Below the pieces are notes generated by a model. The model had not been told where the DNA came from. It did no database searches and worked only from the letters and a program-made list of their open reading frames with translations. A stretch of 64,000 nucleotides of DNA, from the NCBI GenBank assembly GCA_963691705.1, contig OY829538.1, positions 48,759,151 through 48,823,150 on the forward strand, read 5' to 3'. This document shows positions 10,756 through 19,827 of this stretch, in pieces. The position numbers and the translations under genes were made by a program. Each line of letters starts with the position of its first letter. Within the stretch, counting starts at the first letter, position 1. Origin of the DNA: Viola odorata (taxonomy: Eukaryota > Streptophyta > Magnoliopsida > Malpighiales > Violaceae).

Positions 10756-13629
10756 TGTCGCACCGTCGCGAGCGAAATTTGGGACGCAATGAAAACACAT
10801 AACAATGAAGTCGCCACCCTATTTTTTCTAAGGTTTAGGGAAACCTAAAAAGTCCGTAAAAAAGGAAGAAAATAAAATAAAACTAAGGCACAAATAAAAA
10901 GGGTCTAAACCCGAGAACAACGGTTCGGGGTCGTTTTATGGACTCGGGAAGGTGTTAGGCACCCGAGTCTCATCCTTAAAAAGGTTACCGGTTCTAAAAA
11001 AAGGTGTTTAAAAATCATGTTGAAAACAAGTAATTTGGCCCTCAGAAGGGGTATCGTCGCTTTAGTTCTTAAGTTTGTGAGATTGATTTTATCCTAACTG
11101 TTGTCGAGTTGTTTAATAACATTTTTTTTATCCTCTAAAAGATAAAAAGGTTGGTTGTATACCTATTCCGGTTATATTTAGCCGAGTTCAAAATTAGTCC
11201 GATTACATGCAAAATTGGTGAGATTACTACCGTTTTATTAATCTTTACCAAAGCGACGCCAGTATCGTCATTGGGCCATTGCACGTGATTAATCCTATTT
11301 ACTAGGTGATTCTAAGCATGCATAGACTAGCAAAGTACCGTTTTATATGAATGCGGAAAAAAAACACATTGAAAAGAGAAAAACCGGGAAGTGGGGTCGA
11401 AGCCGCGCACATAAACACATTCGTCAAGATAGCATAAATTAAAATACAATCGTGGGGTCGAAGCCGCACATGAAACACATTCATCAAAATAAAGCGTAAA
11501 TTCGTGGGGACGAAGCCGCGCACATAACACATTCGCCAAGATAGCATAAATAAAAAAAAACATTCGTGGGGTCGAAGCCGCACACGGAACACATTCATCA
11601 AAATAAAAGCGTAAATTCGTGGGGACAAAGCCGCACACGAAACAAGCATAAAATAAAGCACATTCATTGGTATAAGCATCATGCAAATAGATTAATTCGA
11701 ATTCTAACAATCACGCATTAAAATACGTTTATCCAAAATAAAGAAGGGAAAAAGGAAAACATACCTGGAGAGCTTTACCTGCAGATCAAAGATTAGTGGC
11801 AACAATTAATAATAAAATAGATAAATACTGCAAATAAATATTACAAATTAATTACAAATTCCCAAATAAATAAATACAACAATTAAATTCTCCATTCGAG
11901 CTTCGCAATTGGGAATGACGCATCGAACTCCTCGTCGAGCTCCAACAAGCTCATTGGGCATCATCACGACGAGCGTGCAAATAAAACATACGAACAAAAT
12001 AGACAAATAAACGCGTATTAGTAAGGGACTCACAAATAAATTTTAAATGATTATATATTAATAAAAATGGAATCCCTTACCCATTAAAGTTCGTATCGAT
12101 CCGAATGTTGATAATCGTGAATTCGGTACCTGCAAAAATGAAGAACGATTTTTATTAAAAGGGCTTGGGCCGTAGTCCATTTCTTTTATTTTTCTCTTCA
12201 TGGGCCGCAACCCATTTTTCCTTCTTTCTTTTATTTTCTTTTCATTTTGGGCCAAGCCCATCTTTCTTTTCTTTTCTAAGATGGCCGGCCATCTTCTCCT
12301 TTCTTTTTTCTTTCCTCTCTTTCATTCTTTTTTCATTTTAGGGTTGCATCAACGCAGCCCTCTTTTTTTCCTTCCCTTTCTTTATTTTTCTTCTTTCTTT
12401 CTTTGGTTCCCTCCGGCCAAGGAGCAAGCAGAGGCGGCCGGGCTGGTGGCGAGCGACGGCGAGATGGGCAGCAGCAACGGCGACGGTCGCGGTGTGTGAC
12501 GCGACGGTGAGGAGCAGCGACGGGCTGCGGCAGTAAGCAGCAAGCGACGACGAAGGCACTAGTGGCTTGCGGATCGAGGTGAGGGTTGATGGCGCGGCTG
12601 GTGCGGCTATGGGTTTTGAGCAGCGGTGACGGAAGAGTGAGCAGCGGCGACTGTGGCGGAGGTGTTGCGGCGCCGGAAGAGTGGCAGGGGTTTGGTTGGC
12701 CGGCGAGGCAGGAATGACAGTGAGCAGCAGTGATCGGGATAGTGGCGGCGGCATAGCTGGTGCGGCTGGGTTGGATTGGCAGCGGAGATAGGTGATTTTG
12801 GTTGATTTATTGGCTGCTTTGGCAGCGGTGGCTCTCGGCAGTGAAGGGAGTGAGATGGGTTTGGGCAGTGATGATTTTGGTGATGATTTTTGGTTTTGGC
12901 AGAGGATTGGAATGGGCAGAGATGGGATTTAATTGGTTTGGTTAATTGGGATTTGGCAAAGGGATATGGCTTGATGAATGTGGCTTTAATTTGGGATTTG
13001 GCAGAGATGGATATTTTGTGATGGCTGCCTCCTCGATTGAAATTGGGTGGTCTGTTTATGATGGGATCCAATTTACTTTGAAAGAAAAATGTGGAGGATC
13101 CATTCGTATCAAATCTTTGAAAAAACAAGAGATTGTATCTTTGAAAAACAGAGAGGGGGAGCAGTGTGCGGGTTAGTGTATAGGTTTCTTTGAAAAAAAT
13201 GGAGGGGGGTAAGATTGTGTATCAGATTTCTTTTGACAATTGGAGAGGTGAGGTAAGAAAAAGAATCCAATGTTGGTATCCGTGGAAAAAAATGGAAAAG
13301 GGAGATGGTGTGTTTTTTTTTTTTTTTAATAAAATTGAAAGAGAAGAGATGATGATGTTCGGATGGTGGAGAGAAAAAATGAGTAAAGTAATGTAAAGTA
13401 AAGTGAAAGTGAAAAATGGGTATGATTAGTTTTTGTGGTTCGATCCAATGATAAGAGAAATTTTACTTGGAATCGATAAAAGTTCGAACGAAAAAATACA
13501 TACAAAATAAAATAAATAACATGAAACAAAAGAAAACAAGATAATAAATAGTAAATAAACGGAAATAACAATACTAAAAATAAGATCAAGAATGAGCGAA
13601 AAAATCGTGTCAAAATTCGGGTATCAAGA
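10756..13629 (-). repeat. Element A 5' LTR
   Basis: This LTR is 2,874 bp and nearly identical to 681-3555. The outer end reads GGTATCAAGA where the partner has GGTATCAACA, so the terminal CA is mutated here. It carries the same minisatellite, U5 hairpin and primer-site look-alike (10803-10816). Confidence 0.93.
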
Positions 13630-13634
13630 ATACC

Positions 13635-14557
13635 CCGCCCTTTTCCTACTGTCTTAGTTCTCCTCTTCTTTAAGGGGACGTTCTGACGACTGGAGTCCCT
13701 AGAGGGCGGAGAAGCTGGCAGTGTTTGGAGCGGCACCACGTTCAAGAGAGCGTTATTCCCACCAGATGATTGACCCTCAGTGTTTTCTGCCAAGGAACTA
13801 TGTTAGAACGACAAGCAAATCAAAGCGATAACGCGAAAGGAGGAAAATTCACCTATAACGCACTCTTCCAAGCGTCTATACAAAGCGAACTCCCGAATGC
13901 GGAAGACGTATCTATCTCTAGCAGAGCGTTAGCCTGAGCCAACTCGTTCCTAGACAACACTACTGGGTTTACCCAGACAGCATTAGTAATCTCCCGATTA
14001 AAACCCCCACGCCACAAACGGGAAGGCAGTTCGATAATGAAGAAACCGCTCTTCCAGTCAGCCACAGTCTCCTCAAAGCCCTGAAACCTCTGCCAGAATG
14101 ACTGCACGAACGCGTCATTACTCCTCAGGGTAATATTGACCAAACAGTTATGATAGTGTAAACTAAAGAATATACAGAATAAATTGACGGACGGAGTAAA
14201 GATGCCCTTCATCCCGCAAGCACTAAGAAAGGGATAAATTCCATACCAGGAGGAAGGAGTTATCTAAGCCGGATTAATATCATATCGGCGCAACAATTTC
14301 TCTACAAAAGTATGAATTAGGAAATGAAAGTCATAAAGGAACATCTTAAAGTAAACCATTCTATAGTTCCTTCATAATGGATCGTGAAGCTGCAGACCAT
14401 CCTCTGGAACAATAACGGAATAGCCAAGGGGAAAAGAGATACCATGACTCTCTAGTTCAACCTTTAAAACCGTACCACAAGAAAAAATACTGGGAGTTTT
14501 ATCGACCTCTGAATCTAAAGGTCTCTAAAAACCCTTGGGAAATCTAGCCATACGCAT
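13635..14557 (-). pseudogene. Antisense accessory ORF 1 of element G, resembling the putative gypsy-type transposon (Transposase_28) family
   Basis: It probably begins at the ATG at 14549-14551 (MARFPKGF) or 14555-14557. Reading through stops and a frameshift on the minus strand gives the recognisable core: a segment like YFKMFLYDFHFLIHTFVEKL near 14330, then SACGMKGIFTPSVNLFCIFF near 14190, then WKSGFFIIELPSRLWRGGF near 14030. These match, in order, the homologous segments at 17200-17964 (MFWYGFQFPVHEMVENLLSF, then GFKPSVRLF, then WKENFFVIEFPETRRR). The family is carried by Tat elements and DNA transposons and its function is unknown. After 13793 the frame is open to the element A junction and continues at 680. 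It is a pseudogene. Confidence 0.6.
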
Positions 14558-15129
14558 AGCGAACCAACGAAAAGAAAATCTGAAAAAGATGGAGTGAAAT
14601 ACCTTGAAGAGAAAAGCAGCGGATAGGTCGCCGGAGCTGATAAACAATTGAAGAAGTTCCCTTCGAAGTGAAAGAGGAAAGCAGAAAAAGAGAAAGCAGG
14701 GAAAATTTGAAATGTAAAGCAAAAGAGTAAGAAGAAAGGAGTTATTTCCTTTTAAAGGTCAAAACCCTCGAGGGTGACCGAACGGCCTATCAAACAAAAC
14801 ACGCATAAAGAAGAATGTGACACGTGGAGAGGCATCAGACGAGGAATTCAAAGATGAGCACACACGTTTCTAGAAGGAAACGGTTAACGACATGAAGTTA
14901 AAAGGACGGTTGCGCGGAACGGTTATCAACCGCTTGGCGTTAACTACCCCATAATTGCAGAGTTAACGCAGGAACACAACAACAAATGAAAGAAAACGGG
15001 GAATGATATTTTATTCATAAAAAGCCATACGACATCTACAATATGCATAACGAGCACAGTCAAATCTTCATCAAGCCAGTGAGAAGGCCAATAGAAATCG
15101 TCCCTGTCCAAAGATGGCAAATCCTCGTC
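14558..15129. other. Spacer upstream of accessory ORF 1
   Basis: There is a possible TATA-like CCTTTAAAAGG on the minus strand at 14748-14758, about 190 bases upstream of the ORF 1 start. The section 14944-15129 is a low-quality open frame at the tail of accessory ORF 2. Nothing else is recognised. Confidence 0.35.
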
Positions 15130-15545
15130 AAGAAAAGGGAAAGGCTCATCAACCCTTCTCTCTTGACCTAGCTTCGACGAGGGGGGGGGGGGGGGGGGGG
15201 GGGGTCCTCGAAAGGACTTTCCCCCTTTGCAGGAATAGTGCATGAATTCCCCTTGACGACGGAGGCCGTAACTTTAGAACCATCGTCCTCCGCAGGGACT
15301 TCTTCCCTTGGCGTGAAGCGGTTGATGTGTGGAAACAGTTCATCACCTCTTCGCACAGGGGGGGTGTAGGTGTCACGATTAGCATCGAATGTTTCAGAAA
15401 GCTTCCTTTTTTATTTCTTACGACTCTTGCGTCGAGAAGGCCGCCTTTTGAAGCGCAGTGGAGAAGGATCGTCAGAATCCGGGGAAGTAGGAGGAGTTCA
15501 TGGAGACTCACGTTCTGCAAAATCCATGGAGTACGAGTCAGCCAT
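15130..15545 (-). pseudogene. Antisense accessory ORF 2 of element G (frameshifted)
   Basis: A start at 15545 (MADSYSMDFAERES) leads into TPPTSPDSDDPSPLRFKRRP after a stop. A second frame gives MRRGDELFPHINRFTPREEV and then a proline run encoded by the G-tract at 15181-15204. The pieces read as one small acidic/basic low-complexity protein split by at least two frameshifts and stops. A possible promoter (TTATTTAATGGGG on the minus strand) lies about 80 bases upstream. No domain is recognised. Its place between two other antisense ORFs suggests an element accessory gene. Confidence 0.4.
15181..15204 (+). repeat. Poly(G) tract, 24 G
   Basis: There are twenty-four consecutive Gs on the plus strand, inside the decayed accessory ORF 2, where they encode poly-proline on the minus strand. 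The exact length may be unreliable for sequencing reasons. Confidence 0.85.
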
Positions 15546-16005
15546 GGAATGGCACAGTAATCGTCACAGAAGTGTAAAAGAAGAAAATGAACAAGAAAAA
15601 GAGAAAAAACCCCATTAAATAACTGCAGCAGAACACTTATTCGCATGACCCTTGGAGAAAATTAAAGGCATCATAAGAAGAAAAATCATGATTACAGAAT
15701 CTGACTTTGCGTGATCAAGCTTGCTGGAAATTTGTGCTAATCAAGAGGCGCCAAAAAACCGCCCAATCAGTTAGCATTGGGAGTGCAGCATGAAGTTAAT
15801 ACAAGGAACGGTTAGGGAAAACATTTATTGTCAACCAGCGGATAACGAACGTGAATATCGTAAAGGGTACGTCGTACAAGAGACTCATTTTCGGTTGGGC
15901 TTGCAACCGCCCCAACTGGCCTGACGATTCATACGACATCAGAAGCAGAAGACAACAAAAGAGATGGCAGAAAAAACATTTTTATTTATTTATGGCATAA
16001 ACGGC
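15546..16005. other. Spacer between accessory ORFs 2 and 3
   Basis: It contains a PPT-like motif CTCATTTTCGGTTGGGCTT at 15887-15905 that is nearly identical to the one just before the 3' LTR at 16624-16642. Otherwise no feature is seen. Confidence 0.45.
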
Positions 16006-16437
16006 CTAAGTCCCTAAGGGCGTACAACACAACATAAAAGGAAAAATATAGGGGCGGCTACGATCAGTCAAGCATGGGACCTCTATCGCAGTAGGAATCT
16101 CCCTTAGAGCATTCGCAATGGAAGTCAGTTTAGAGGAAGAAACCCTCATGCCCTTCAAGTAGCACACCAACGGGTCGTTCCTGTGCTGCAGCATAGCAAT
16201 GGTCACCTCGATACGAGAGATCGCAGCGGCCAGCTTAGACACGTTCTCTATGGGACTAAAGTCCTCGATAGAAGCAGCTCCTTGCCTGAACAGTAGAGGG
16301 GTCATCATCCCCTGAAGCTCCAGCATGTCCTCAGAGCTTTTAGTCAGCATGCTCTCGAGGAAACTGACGTCGGCCTCAGTAAGATTCTTCAGGGTGTGAG
16401 CTTTGGAGATCAGGAAATTTTTGGTCAAAGTATCCAT
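16006..16437 (-). CDS. Antisense accessory ORF 3 of element G, 143 aa, function unknown
   Basis: This is an uninterrupted 143-codon ORF starting MDTLTKNFLISKAHTLKNLT. It looks mostly alpha-helical, with heptad-like Leu/Ile spacing across residues 15-100 (for example SKLAAAISRIEVTIAMLQHR), and has no catalytic motif or signal peptide that I recognise. A good TATA box (CCTATAAATTG on the minus strand at 16494-16504) lies about 60 bases upstream, giving a predicted short 5' UTR. The ORF therefore looks like an independently transcribed antisense gene just inside the 3' LTR. It is the only uninterrupted accessory ORF in the window. It might be a helical tail domain that once belonged to the ORF 1 type protein. 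Confidence 0.5.
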   Translation of the reverse strand: MDTLTKNFLISKAHTLKNLTEADVSFLESMLTKSSEDMLELQGMMTPLLFRQGAASIEDFSPIENVSKLAAAISRIEVTIAMLQHRNDPLVCYLKGMRVSSSKLTSIANALREIPTAIEVPCLTDRSRPYIFPFMLCCTPLGT

Positions 16438-16493
16438 GACGAAGATGAAAAGAGATGAAGAAAAGATGTGAGATTTCAGCGCGAAAGAAGAAT

Positions 16494-16504
16494 CAATTTA
16501 TAGG
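16494..16504 (-). promoter_or_regulatory. TATA box for accessory ORF 3
   Basis: The minus strand reads CCTATAAATTG, 57-67 bases upstream of the ATG at 16437. Spacing and context (a pyrimidine-rich leader, TTCTTCATCTCTTTTC) are typical of a plant core promoter. Confidence 0.55.
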
Positions 16505-16623
16505 CCTCATAAAAGGACGATGCAAAAAGACGCGCCCTTTGATATTCGAGCCTCCGTCATCGTGGAAACCGCTAGACAGGCAAGACCGAAGATGAAGCGG
16601 CAGCCCTTGGTAAACACCCGAGC

Positions 16624-16642
16624 TCATTTTCGGTTGGGTTTA
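16624..16642 (+). promoter_or_regulatory. Polypurine-tract region of element G
   Basis: CTCATTTTCGGTTGGGTTT directly precedes the inferred LTR start. Tat elements commonly have a CGGTTGGGGG-type sequence here. This copy has decayed purines. A second copy is at 15887-15905. Confidence 0.4.
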
Positions 16643-16786
16643 TAATAACTATTGACATAACTTCAGGGGCATTATCGTCTTTATACCCAGCATCAAGGTC
16701 AGAGTACTGTAACTCCCCTTGAGCATCCGACACTATAGATACCGCCTCTCACCTGACTAGGAGCTCTGGGATAGTCGACATCAGCA

Positions 16787-16787
<1 letters not shown>

Positions 16788-16826
<39 letters not shown>
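16788..16826 (+). repeat. Poly(G) tract, 39 G, in element G LTR
   Basis: Thirty-nine consecutive Gs follow GACATCAGCAC. At the same position element E has eight Gs (53751-53758), so the tract has expanded within a conserved LTR context. It could form G-quadruplex DNA, and its length may be partly an assembly artefact. Confidence 0.85.
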
Positions 16827-16827
<1 letters not shown>

Positions 16828-16949
16828 GGGGTCTCACATGATATCCAAGGCGTTATCCCATCCCAGACCCAACATGACGTCACTCGAAGGACTCAGGCGT
16901 TATCTTCCCTAGATAATGCTTGTCCCCTATAGGTAACGCCCCTACTCTG

Positions 16950-16960
16950 CCTATAAATAC
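16950..16960 (+). promoter_or_regulatory. TATA box of element G LTR
   Basis: CCTATAAATAC matches the TATA box of element E's LTR at 53981-53991, in the same relative position. Confidence 0.65.
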
Positions 16961-17199
16961 CCCACCATTCAAGACAAAAGGTAGGCCTAAGATCGCTTGC
17001 TAAACCCTTGTCATTTTCATTACTCATACTGACTTGAGCATCAGAGTGTCTACGCCGGAGACCCCCTCTGGCGCTTTGCAGGTATATCAGAGGATCAGAG
17101 CACAAATCCCGACCGACCATTTTCCTCGCCTACCCATCTCCTAGAACCCAGAATCTTATCAGTTTCATACAAGTTGGTTTCCAACCTTTGGGTACAACT

Positions 17200-17964
17200 G
17201 AAAAATGACAAAAGAAAAATATATGGGTCAGAAAAAAGAATTTGACAAAATCCAAACCCAAGGGATCACCCTCGCCGCAGTCTTTGAAGGGAACACCGAT
17301 AGCCAGCTTCTTGACATGAAACGGAGTTTGTATGGCAATGATTTTGGCGATATCGGCCTTCTTCAGATCCGTGAGAGTACGGGGAGGCGTCCAATCATTT
17401 TTGACGATGGTAAAATTAAAATCGAGCCTCCTTCGGGTTTCCGGAAATTCAATAACGAAGAAGTTTTCTTTCCATAGTTTGACTGAATCTTCAATCTTCT
17501 AGAAATTTCGTAGAAATGGGAAGATTTAATTTGTATGCCATCTAGGACAAAAGCCGATTACTCCTTTACGACAGTAAAGTGTGAAGAAATGTCAGAAGAG
17601 CCTGACGGAAGGCTTGAATCCGTAGATTCAGCAGATTCGTATGAAGGCATAGATACAACTCCAGGAAGGTGGAGCTATCTGGACTGGGTTGAGGTCACAA
17701 AATGACAGAAGGTTTTCCACCATCTCATGGACGGGAAACTGGAACCCATACTAGAACATCTTAGTGTACATGATGCGGCGAGTACTGGACATCTCAGTGG
17801 TAAGCCTAAGATTCGGACCGGCGAGGAAGAGGCGATAACCTTCTGGAATCTTCACGTGCATACTCACTAGGATGGCACCCAAGGTTCTCCTTTTTTGTAA
17901 TAAGAGAGGGGACAACGTCCATCTCTTCTACGGCTTTAGCAATGGAACGAATGCAGCGAGCCAT
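17200..17964 (-). pseudogene. Second Transposase_28-like accessory ORF fragment
   Basis: It starts at 17964 (MARCIRSIAKAVEEMDVVPS). Reading through frameshifts gives EGYRLFLAGPNLRLTTEMSS, a segment like MFWYGFQFPVHEMVENLLSF, GFKPSVRLF, then the clear block WKENFFVIEFPETRRRLDFN followed by KNDWTPPRTLTDLKKADIAK. It is homologous to the ORF at 13635-14557 but diverged. It could be a sense extra ORF downstream of D's pol or an antisense ORF left from another plus-strand element; the junction near 18000-18180 is not resolved. The function of this family is unknown. Confidence 0.5.
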
Positions 17965-18114
17965 GGGTTTTAAAGAGAAGTTGAAAGTGGAAAGAAGGAG
18001 AAGATGGTATACCTGAGATTACTAAAATTTGGGGGACTACTAAAATTTGGGGGATCGAGATTACTAAAGTGGAAAGGCTAGATCTCAACTAAAATTTGTG
18101 GTTGTAGTGGTGGA
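17965..18114. other. Junction region between accessory ORF fragment and RNase H
   Basis: It includes a short direct repeat of ACTAAAATTTGGGGGA (around 18024-18057). No gene is seen. This is probably a deletion or recombination junction that removed element D's integrase. Confidence 0.35.
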
Positions 18115-18543
18115 TTAGAATCTCCGCGTATCTGCAGTCGTAGATCGCGCGCCGTCCCTGTGGCGTGTACGGCTTCGATAAAAAAAAATGTTACCTATCC
18201 TGAGTCCTGCTAGCAACGCTTCGTACTCAGCCGCGTTATTGGACAGTGGTTGTAGAATTCTGATGGCGTACCGTATCTGCATGTCATTTGGTCCAGTCAT
18301 GAAAATTTCTGCGCCAGCTAACTCTTGGTTTTTTGCTCCGTCTACATGGATGATCCACGGGTCAGTGTATGTTTCTGGAGACGGGAGGTCTGAGTCTTCC
18401 ATCTCCCCTTCTGTTGGGTCCATCGGTGTTTCTTGTGTAAATGTGCATTCTGCTATGAAGTCTGCTAACGCTTGGGCTTTAATGGACGGTCTAGCCTTGT
18501 ATCGTAACCCATATTGTTCGAGTTCGATTACCCAAATCAACAT
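18115..18543 (-). pseudogene. Archaeal-type RNase H of element D (Tat hallmark)
   Basis: The reading begins LIWVIELEQYGLRYKARPSI and runs through ALADFIAECTF, WIIHVDGAKNQELAGAEIF and LSNNAAEYEALLAGLRI. The D of HVDGA and the E of NAAEYEA correspond to active-site acids of RNase H. A second, archaeal-type RNase H placed after RT-RNase H is a recognised hallmark of plant Tat elements. It removes RNA from RNA-DNA hybrids. After LLAGLRIG the homology is lost near 18190, so the C-terminal catalytic Asp is not securely present. The domain is truncated. Confidence 0.75.
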
Positions 18544-18559
18544 TCTTCCTGAAGACTCG

Positions 18560-19204
18560 GGTTTCCTAAAATTTTCCTTAATGGCTGATTAGTGAGTACT
18601 ACAACAGGGTGAGCTTGGAAGTACCGATCCATCTTCCATGTTGCCTGTACTAGGGCAAACGCCACTTTCTCAATGCGAGCGTACCATAACTCGGCGTCTT
18701 TCAGCACGTGGCTAACAAAGAATACTGGACGGTGAAAATGCCTATGCTTCGTACGAGGATAGCACTGACCACCTCGTCAGCAACACCCAGGTACAGGTGT
18801 AGAGCATCACCCGGTTTGGGTCTTGTTAGCACTAGGTCGGATGAGAGATAGGCTTTTAGGTTGGCAAACGCTTTTTCACATTCTTCTGTCTATCCGAAAG
18901 GGGCTTTGTTGCGAATGACCTTGGAAAAGGGTAAACATCTCTCGCCTTATTTGGAAATAAACCGTCCTAACGCAATGATGTGTCCCGTGAGCTTCTGTAC
19001 CTCTTTAACGGTTCGAGGAGATATCATTTCCTGAATGGCCTTCACCTTCGAAGGGTTAGACTGGATGTCTTTCTGACTGACCACCTAGCCTAAGAATTTG
19101 CCCGTTTGGAAAGCAAACATGCATTTACGCGGGTTCAATTTCATTTTGTGTTCTCTCATTATGCCAAAAACTTCCTCTAAGTCGGCTAAGTGGTCCTTGA
19201 AGCT
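18560..19204 (-). pseudogene. Degenerate RT connection and first RNase H of element D
   Basis: Short recognisable stretches lie on the minus strand in shifting frames: GKFLG then VVSQKDIQSNPSKVKAIQEM, ISPRTVKEVQKLTG, CEKAFANLKAYLSSDLVLTR and LHLYLGVADEVVSAILV. These are the thumb and connection of a gypsy RT running into RNase H. Several stops and frameshifts break it. Confidence 0.65.
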
Positions 19205-19753
19205 TCAACTTTTGACCAATATGCCGTCCACGTAGGCTTCCATATTTTTCCCAATTTTCTCCTCAAAAACTTTGTTTGCCATGCGCTGGAATGTTGCCCC
19301 AGCATTTTTCAATCCAAACGGCATCGCCGTATAGCAATAAGTGGCCTTTGGGGTGATGAAGGCGGTCTTTTCTTCATCTTCCATGGCCATGGGAATTTGG
19401 TGATATCCGGACTTGACATCTAACGAGCTTAGGTAGGCGTACCCAGCAGTCTGATCGACCAACTGATCGATTCGAGGAAGAGGATAGCAATCTTTGGGGC
19501 AAGCGTCATTCAAGTTAGTGAAATCGATACACATGCGCCAATCTCCGTTGGGTTTTGGGACTAAGACAGGGTTAGCTAGCCATGTGGGATATTGGACTTC
19601 TCGAATGAACCCAGCGTCCATGAGCTTCGATATTTCTTTCTCGATGGCTACTATCTTTTCTGGGGAGAAAGCGCGCCGCTTTTGCTGAACAGGCTTAGCG
19701 TTAGGGTTAACGTTTAGCCGGTGTTCCGTAACTTCTCGCGAGACTCCAGGCAT
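19205..19753 (-). pseudogene. Reverse transcriptase fingers and palm of element D
   Basis: Open for 182 codons. It contains FIREVQYPTWLANPVLVPKP, MCIDFTNLNDACPKD, LSSLDVKSGYHQIPM, TAMPFGLKNAGATFQRM and, at the catalytic turn near 19225-19236, YVDG in place of YVDD. The second catalytic aspartate is therefore lost and the enzyme would be dead even if translated. It is otherwise close to element E's RT (57115-57768), which keeps YVDD. Confidence 0.85.
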
Positions 19754-19827
19754 ATCTGCAGGTTTACACGCGAATTCCTCTTTGCATTTTCTTAGTAGTC
19801 GAGCTATCTGCGCGTTCTCTTCCGGGC

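Larger units (their letters stand above)
681..13629 (-). mobile_element. Element A: Ogre-type LTR retrotransposon with no coding capacity
   Basis: The element is 12,949 bp, on the minus strand, and flanked by the 5-bp duplication ATACC (676-680 and 13630-13634). Its LTRs are 681-3555 and 10756-13629. The primer site is at 10735-10752 and the PPT, reverse-complemented, is next to 3556. The internal 7.2 kb holds no gag, protease, RT, RNase H or integrase in any frame. It contains a leader resembling that of element B, a conserved 3' UTR module and two tandem-repeat arrays. By hand the two LTRs differ at about nine substitutions and one 1-base indel, so the insertion is recent. It resembles a large retrotransposon derivative (LARD) that must be moved in trans. 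Confidence 0.93.
1..17161 (+). mobile_element. Element G: 3' part of a Tat-lineage Ty3/gypsy element, interrupted by element A
   Basis: I infer a plus-strand element from a plus-oriented LTR at 16643-17161 that is preceded by three minus-strand ORFs (about 102-680 plus 13635-14557, 15130-15545 and 16006-16437). Antisense extra ORFs between pol and the 3' LTR are a known habit of plant Tat elements. Gag-pol would lie left of the window. Element A occupies 681-13629. The LTR resembles the 5' LTR of element E at 53615-54193, including the TATA region and the stretch just after it, so G and E belong to related families. The left end is not visible, so a complete element is not proven; a decayed composite is the alternative. 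Confidence 0.6.
16643..17161 (+). repeat. Element G 3' LTR
   Basis: The inferred limits are TAATAACTATTGACATAA at the start (TG mutated to TA) and CTTATCA at the end, about 519 bp. It aligns by eye to element E's LTR (53615-54193): GGGGCATTAT/GGGTATTTCT, GTCGACATCAGC plus a G-run, CCTATAAATAC, and GCATC(A/G)GAGTGTCTAC(G/A)CCGGAG with CTTTGCAGGT. Divergence is perhaps a quarter, so these are related families rather than one element's pair. Confidence 0.6.

Noticed and set aside
18115..18190. Possible continuation of RNase H past LLAGLRIG
   Set aside because: Homology is lost and only a weak second-frame similarity remains, so I did not extend the domain.
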